Made by a program: the position numbers and the translations under genes. Source: Cotesia glomerata (taxonomy: Eukaryota; Arthropoda; Insecta; Hymenoptera; Braconidae). Taken from it: 64,000 nucleotides of DNA. Shown here one piece after another: positions 59,140 through 64,000 of the stretch (the first letter of the stretch is position 1; every line of letters begins with the position of its first letter). The notes under the pieces were generated by a model, which had not been told where the DNA came from, made no database searches, and was given only the letters and a program-made list of their open reading frames with translations. Where the stretch lies: NCBI RefSeq assembly GCF_020080835.1, contig NC_058165.1:8407771-8471770 (forward strand), given 5' to 3'.

Positions 59140-60934
59140 TTTACTATAATATGTTTTATTTTTCTGAGTTATACCGAAAAAGCATCAGTATAAAAGTTTC
59201 TGTATATAGATAAAACTGGCCTTGTCAACATGATTACGGCCGCAATTCTTGACGGATCTCGATGAAACTCAATTAATTTATTCTATAAACGAAAATTTCG
59301 GTCATGTTTAAAAATGGCCAAAATCATTCTATTAGTTCCAAAGTTGTGGGTGTTCATAGAAATCAAAATTTTGCGAGATTTTTCAAAATAACTTCGAAAC
59401 CATAATTGGTAACTAAATTTTGGCAATTTAATTTTAAAGTTTATATAATTAACTTCAATTCATCTTATGATACTTTCTTTTATCATCAATCTTTCTATTT
59501 TTTTCTGCAGCTTCTAAAATCAGTGAAAATATGAAAATTATTTGTAAGTGAGTATGCTCGAATAAATACTGCATAACTCATTGTATTGAAATTCGGTAAA
59601 TCCAAAACGTAAATATTGTAGGATATTCAACGATAATTTGACAGATAATTAGACTATTATGAAATTTTTTATATCGTCACGTTTCGAACGTTTATTCGGT
59701 CTTCTTCAGGTTTATTAAAAAGTCATAACAGTAGTCAGCATATCACTTCAATTGAGACTTACAGCACTAGCCATGAACATTCAAATATTCTATTAACTAA
59801 TCTGGTACAAAAATATCAATAAAAAACAACCGACTAGACAGATTTTCAAATTTTACGAAAAAATTACAGTTTTTAAGATAAAAACAGGTCCCTCGTAGAA
59901 AAAACTGCAAGTATTACACTTTATACACGTGTAACAACTTAGATCCCTGATAAATTCTGAATATAAACCAAAAATGACTATTTTTTTTTTAAAAAACTCG
60001 ATTAAAGAAAACCATTTTCCCCGAAACATAATCCAACAATTTGAAAAACACATGACCAGTCTAGCACAGGTATTCTTGTAGTATTGATTCATTTTCGTTT
60101 TATGTAATTGAAAAAGTGTTCTATAATTATGTAGAATTCGTGGACTCTAACAATTTGGAAGCGTTTCAAGTTGGAATAAATAAGAAACTTGCCACGTGAC
60201 TGGCGCACAGTTTAAATATGCACACTCGACACTTGAGTCACTTGAGTCACGCGTGCTTTATTCTTAAGCTTGCTGCTCTCTTCTCTTCTCTCCGACATTT
60301 TTCCCGAACTATTTTAGTGTTGCACGTCCATTAACTCTTTTCGTTAGCGTCATCAGTGCCGCGACAATGTAATTTCAATCATCATCATCAGTATTAATTT
60401 CATTGCTTTCTCACACATTTTTTATTTTTTTTAATTATTATATTATATCTATTATCTAATCATTTAAATACTCACGAAAGATAACTCAGTATTATAGATC
60501 GACTTATATGTATATATAAATATATCCATATATATGATTGTCAACTCGATGAGGTTTCTTCGCTCGTCACAAAACATTATCACGATGTCAGGGTCACGGA
60601 CAACCAACGCACATGATAACACTCTTTTTATTACTGATTACTTATTACTTATGTATAGTTGTTTCTAGATTAACATAACATATCAATATACTATACTTAT
60701 ATAGTATTAACTGATATAAGAATTTGTTAATATTCAATAAGCTTTATCAACTGTTAACAAATGATTTGTTAACGTTAAATTATATAATACATTTTTTTAA
60801 ACAGTTAATAATTATTTATTAACTATTGAGAAATATTTAATAACTGTTAATAAATGTACGTTTTTGTTTAAACTTAGTTTTATTCAATATATGAATAAAC
60901 AGTTTCGAAATCAATTAATTTATTAAGAGTTGAT
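59140..60934. other. single-copy-looking DNA with promoter-like cluster
   Basis: No shared repeat except TTTATTAAC words near 60.8 kb. A ribozyme-like motif (59681-59709) and a factor-site cluster (60193-60249) are listed separately. The 79-codon minus-strand frame at 59853-60092 has no recognisable domain. Confidence 0.4.
60193..60262. promoter_or_regulatory. cluster of E-box and duplicated AP-1 sites
   Basis: CACGTG at 60193-60198 and two TGAGTCA sites at 60234-60240 and 60243-60249, in a direct CTTGAGTCA repeat followed by CGCGTG. The surroundings (60185-60370) are GC-richer with pyrimidine-rich CTCTTCTCTTCTCT. This looks like a regulatory region; the gene it would serve is not visible. 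Confidence 0.4.
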
Positions 60935-61038
60935 ACAGTCGAGTCGCGTTATGAGCCCTCCTTGTGTCTCTCTCATATTGACACGAGTCTGGTTAAATAA
61001 CAAAGAAAAGAAGCCGGACTCATAACGCGATTCAACTG
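60935..61038. mobile_element. MITE S, TA-flanked
   Basis: CAGTCGAGTCGCGTTATGAG and CTCATAACGCGATTCAACTG are inverted ends with TA at 60933-60934 and 61039-61040. The end type CAGT..A.TCGCGTTAT resembles Tc1/mariner-pogo-like termini. 104 bp. Confidence 0.85.
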
Positions 61039-61110
61039 TAAATTTTTCTAAAGGTGTGTTAAGGAATGAAATTAACCATTTCAGATACAGAGTATACTCT
61101 TTATAAAGTA

Positions 61111-61757
61111 AAATCCGAGCAAAAACAGTTTCACTGTAAAAAAATCGCGCCAAGTCCACGATCATAAGACTATTAAGAAAAAAAAATTTTATTTCTTTAC
61201 AAAAAGATATAAAATAAAAAATTAAAAAATCCAAGTAACCGATATGGTTGTATATGATTTTTGGAAATTAAAAAAAAATTTTTTGTAAATTTAAAAATTA
61301 AAAGAAACCATTTTGGAACGTATTTAGTGTGCGTGGTTACAAAATATTTCACTTTTTATGAAATTCCTAAAATCTATCTACTAGGACTTTTAAAAAAAAT
61401 TAAAGTACACAATCATGCACACCAAGTACGTTCCAAAATTGTTTCTTTTAATTTTTAAATTTATAAAAAAATTTTTTTTAATTTCCGAAAATCATATACA
61501 CCCTGATAAAAAAAGTATTGAGACAAAGAAAAAAGTATTGAAAAGTATTGGTTTTCTAGTTAATCCAATACTTTTCAATACTTTTTTCTTTGTCTCAATA
61601 CTTTTTTTTATTCAGGGCAACCATATCGGTTACTTGGATTTTTTAATTTTTTATTTTATATCTTTTTGTAAAGAAATAAAATTTTTTTTTCTTAATAGTC
61701 TTATGAACGTGGACTTGGCGCGATTGTTTTACAGTGAAACTGTTTTTGCTCGGATTT
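61111..61757. mobile_element. palindromic element F1
   Basis: Left arm 61111-61330, right arm about 61418-61757, interrupted by D2. Mirrored words: AAATCCGAGCAAAAACAGTT, CGCGCCAAGTCCAC and AACCGATATGGTTGTATATG. The central 80 bp with ATCTATCTACTAGGACTT is not paired. A partial copy lies at 34.96-35.27 kb. Confidence 0.85.
61501..61617. mobile_element. hairpin MITE D2 inside F1
   Basis: CCCTGATAAAAAAAGTATTG to CAATACTTTTTTTTATTCAGGG, flanked by CA (61499-61500, 61618-61619). The other F1 arm shows the place uninterrupted (CATATACAACCATAT), giving a 2-bp duplication. Confidence 0.88.
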
Positions 61758-62227
61758 CAGTATTTTTTGTAATTATAATAAAAATTGACAATTTTAATTT
61801 AATACATTTCCGGTGGCAAACTATCCCCTTTAAGCTATAGTTCATGTAAAAGTTATTCTTGTGCCGCCTGGCGTATGTAATTGTAAACTGTTAAATGTCT
61901 TTTTTCACTGTAGTTTTCCATCTGTTATAAGATTAACATGCATCCTTATATTATTTAGTCTCTGGCCGTCCGCTTTTTACATAAAAAAAAAATTAAAATC
62001 TAAAAATCTGGGTCGCTATAGTTTGTGCTAATCATTTTCAATAATTTTAAATAGAAATTATAAAGGTAATTGATAATAATCAAGTAATACGTGTATTAAA
62101 AAGCATAAACTACTATTATAAAATATCATATAAAAAAAATCAAAATAAATTTGAAAAAAAATTTGTAACCTCAAAAAACCGTTCTGCTTACGGTATATAT
62201 ACACTCGGTAGTCTGGCTTGAGAACGG
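61758..62227. other. AT-rich non-coding stretch
   Basis: Nothing recognised. Confidence 0.45.
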
Positions 62228-62400
62228 AACTCTATCGAGTCTGTTGATAAATCAAAAACCTACTTCAAAAAGTCTCCATTAGATGGTTACAATTCTTGCA
62301 GATATAATTCTGAAATTTTGGTATTTAACTTCACCAAAAAATTTTTATAGGTTCAGGGCTCGAATTCCAGATGGGCATTTTATTTTGCACCGATATGAGG
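62228..62400 (+). mobile_element. H-family tRNA-like piece, copy H3
   Basis: TGGTTACAATTCTTGCAGAT, TTTTGGTATTTAACTTCACC and AGGGCTCGAATTCCAGATGG parallel H1 and H4; the B box is degenerate. TTTATTAAC words follow. Confidence 0.5.
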
Positions 62401-62559
62401 ATTTGTAAATATTCTGTAAGTTTTATTAACAGTCATTAAATGATCTTTTAACATTAAATTATATATTAAATATATATCAACAAATGATAAGTTCTTCTAT
62501 CACTCGGTTGAAAAATAAATTTCATAATTTGAAATAAAAAGTAAAATAAATTGAATCAA

Positions 62560-62710
62560 AAATTTAGTTCACAACGTCATACTTAAGTGGCTACAGTCCT
62601 CATAGTGAGAATTTTGACATTTAGATATTTAAGTTCGTTGAAAAATTTTGAGAGGTCGAGGGTTCAAATCCTAGACCAAGTCATTTTTTTCTTATCTACT
62701 GATAAAAGGA
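62560..62710 (+). mobile_element. H-family tRNA-like piece, copy H4
   Basis: AAGTGGCTACAGTCCTCATA, ATATTTAAGTTCGTTGAAAA and a good B box GGTTCAAATCC at 62661-62671. TTTATTAACTG words follow, as in other H pieces. Confidence 0.5.
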
Positions 62711-63015
62711 TTTGTTAACATTTAACAAGTTTTATTAACTGGTAATAAATGATCTTTAAACATCAAACGATTTAATAAATATTCACAAACAATCAATTAA
62801 TCATTTATTAACTGCGATATATTAACAGTTCATAAATATTTGTTTATGTATGTATTTATTGTTTATATTTAAAGGTACATCTTTTAAGTACAAATGAGTT
62901 CAAATTATAGAAAAAAAAAAAAAAAAGGAAATACAGTGCTGTTGAAAAACAGTTCGTCATGCGCTAAGTGATATTATATCTTCAATTCTCTTATTTTCCA
63001 TAAAGTCCCGATATA

Positions 63016-63059
<44 letters not shown>

Positions 63060-63176
63060 AGCTAAATTTGTCATTAAAGACAAATTTTGGGAACTGGGGA
63101 AATAAAGGATAAAGGGGGGAGGGGGGACCTTACTTAGTAGGAATTTTTTTCGGTAACAGAAAAAATAATTCAGACA
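62711..63176. other. AT-rich stretch with TA microsatellite
   Basis: A (TA)n run at 63021-63053 and a G-rich run GGGGGGAGGGGGGACC at about 63115. The G-rich part probably is the tail of the reversed SINE next to it. Confidence 0.5.
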
Positions 63177-63250
63177 GCCCAGACCGGGACTCGAACCCGG
63201 ATCGTTTGTTTACGCGTCAAAGGCTCTACCAATTAAGCTATCCGAGACAT
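63105..63250 (-). mobile_element. tRNA-derived SINE, copy 3
   Basis: The head at 63177-63247 folds almost like a tRNA: acceptor arm with 6 of 7 pairs (two G-U), a D arm GCTT/GAGC, A box TAGCTTAATTGG, T arm CCGGG/CCCGG and B box GGTTCGAGTCC. The anticodon loop CGCGTAA would read CGT (Thr) but lacks U33, and the closing stem pair is A-A. The body (TGAATTATTTTTTCTGTTAC) matches copy 2. It is a SINE or tRNA pseudogene, not a confident tRNA gene. Confidence 0.7.
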
Positions 63251-63288
63251 TTTCTATAGAAAATAACTTTAAAGGATTTTGAGTCATA

Positions 63289-63985
63289 CACGGAAAAAAG
63301 TAAACTGTAATATTCACTCGGATTCCGGTTAATTTTTATAGTTTCAAACAGTAAAGCGGACATCGGGGTGGCAAAAATATAAATATTACAGAACTTAATG
63401 TAGAAAGTATAAAAGCTACAATTTATAATTTAATATCTAAAATAAGTGATTAGTAGCTGTCACTATAGTAAATAACAACTCTTTCATCTTAAAAAATAAC
63501 AGTTTCGAACAGTAAAAATTGCCATTTCAATATATAGTCCATATTGTGAGGAGAAGGGGAACTTAGATGAAAGAGAAGGGGGTCTCACTCTGGGAGAATT
63601 TAACATTTGAAACAGTAAAAATTATACTTTTAAAATATACATTTTACCAGTCCAAGCAAGTCAATAATTACAGTTTGATTTTTAGCGTTGCGTTTAAAAT
63701 TTACCATTTTATTTTGTAAGTATTGACGTTGCTTGTATTAGAAATTTACTAACTTTATTTTATATTTTTTACATATCATAAGATAATTTTTTAGATACGA
63801 AATGATAAATATCAAAGTCTGAATTCTTAATTATGATACTTTAACATTTTAGACATTTACATAGCGATTATTACTGTTTGAAATAGTATTTTCTTCCATG
63901 TAAAGAGTAAATTGTAACGTTTAAATGGTAAATATTATAAAGTGAATAGTAAAATCACGATTTTACTGTTTGAAATGGTAATTTT
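63289..63985 (-). mobile_element. R element, copy R2
   Basis: Starts CACGGAAAAAAGTAAACTG and ends GAAATGGTAATTTT, flanked by TA on both sides (63287-63288, 63986-63987). Near-identical reverse complement of R1. The two ends are not clean inverted repeats of each other. Confidence 0.88.
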
Positions 63986-64000
63986 TAGCAGTTGATCATT

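Noticed and set aside
60923..61840. 103- and 141-codon frames sharing the peptide FYFISFCKEIKFFFLNSL
   Set aside because: They share it because they lie in opposite arms of palindrome F1. AT-rich codons explain the hydrophobic product.
63177..63247. Functional tRNA-Thr(CGT) gene
   Set aside because: Base 33 is G instead of T, the anticodon stem has an A-A pair, acceptor pairing is weak, and a SINE body follows.

Overview
This is an AT-rich eukaryotic (nuclear, probably insect) window with no recognisable complete protein-coding gene. It is an archive of transposable elements (TEs) nested in TEs, separated by AT-rich single-copy-looking DNA. Spliced-gene logic, tRNA-derived SINE heads, Helitron ends, a hAT relic with a perfect 8-bp target duplication and many TA-flanked inverted-repeat elements all fit an arthropod. 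Several of the repeats look to me like those of braconid parasitoid wasps; that is recollection, not a database result.

Layout. 1-5.5 kb: AT-rich DNA, AGT and AAT microsatellites, one tRNA-like SINE. 5.57-7.35 and 9.75-11.71 kb: two copies of a composite element (called U here) with terminal inverted repeats (TIRs), about 103-bp satellite units and an internal tRNA-like promoter; a third rearranged copy lies at 37.0-38.06 kb. 12.4 kb: a short Helitron. 13.6-14.6, 18.7-20.3, 28.7-29.7, 35.3-35.7 plus 42.5-43.6, 45.4, 47.1-48.0, 48.4-49.3 and 53.3-54.2 kb: copies of an abundant roughly 0.9-kb element (called G) that opens with an AACTTCCCG hairpin and repeatedly carries a GT/CA microsatellite at the same internal place. 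21.2, 23.4-25.1, 26.9-27.9 and 32.6-33.8 kb: TA-flanked palindromic elements. 25.5-30.7, 46.1 and 56.2 kb: GC-rich double-hairpin elements (called E). 35.68-42.48 kb: a 6.8-kb giant palindrome (called P) inserted in a G copy and itself holding at least four further elements. 43.65-45.38 kb: a hAT relic containing another element (L). 49.6-52.6 kb: hairpin MITEs and a possible exon. 56.7-57.4 and 63.3-64.0 kb: two nearly identical inverted copies of one element (R). 58.7 kb: second Helitron. 60.9-61.8 kb: small MITEs and another palindrome.

The most informative property of the window is that many insertions can be read precisely, because the interrupted sequence exists uninterrupted elsewhere in the same window (in the opposite arm of a palindrome or in a sister copy). 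This gives target-site duplications and relative ages without outside data.

Host signals are weak: a possible exon with a membrane segment and a strong splice donor near 23.1 kb, a 96-codon ORF carried inside P, a heat-shock-element-like site near 17.95 kb, and promoter-like clusters near 13.1, 32.25 and 60.2 kb. All family letters are labels invented for this annotation.
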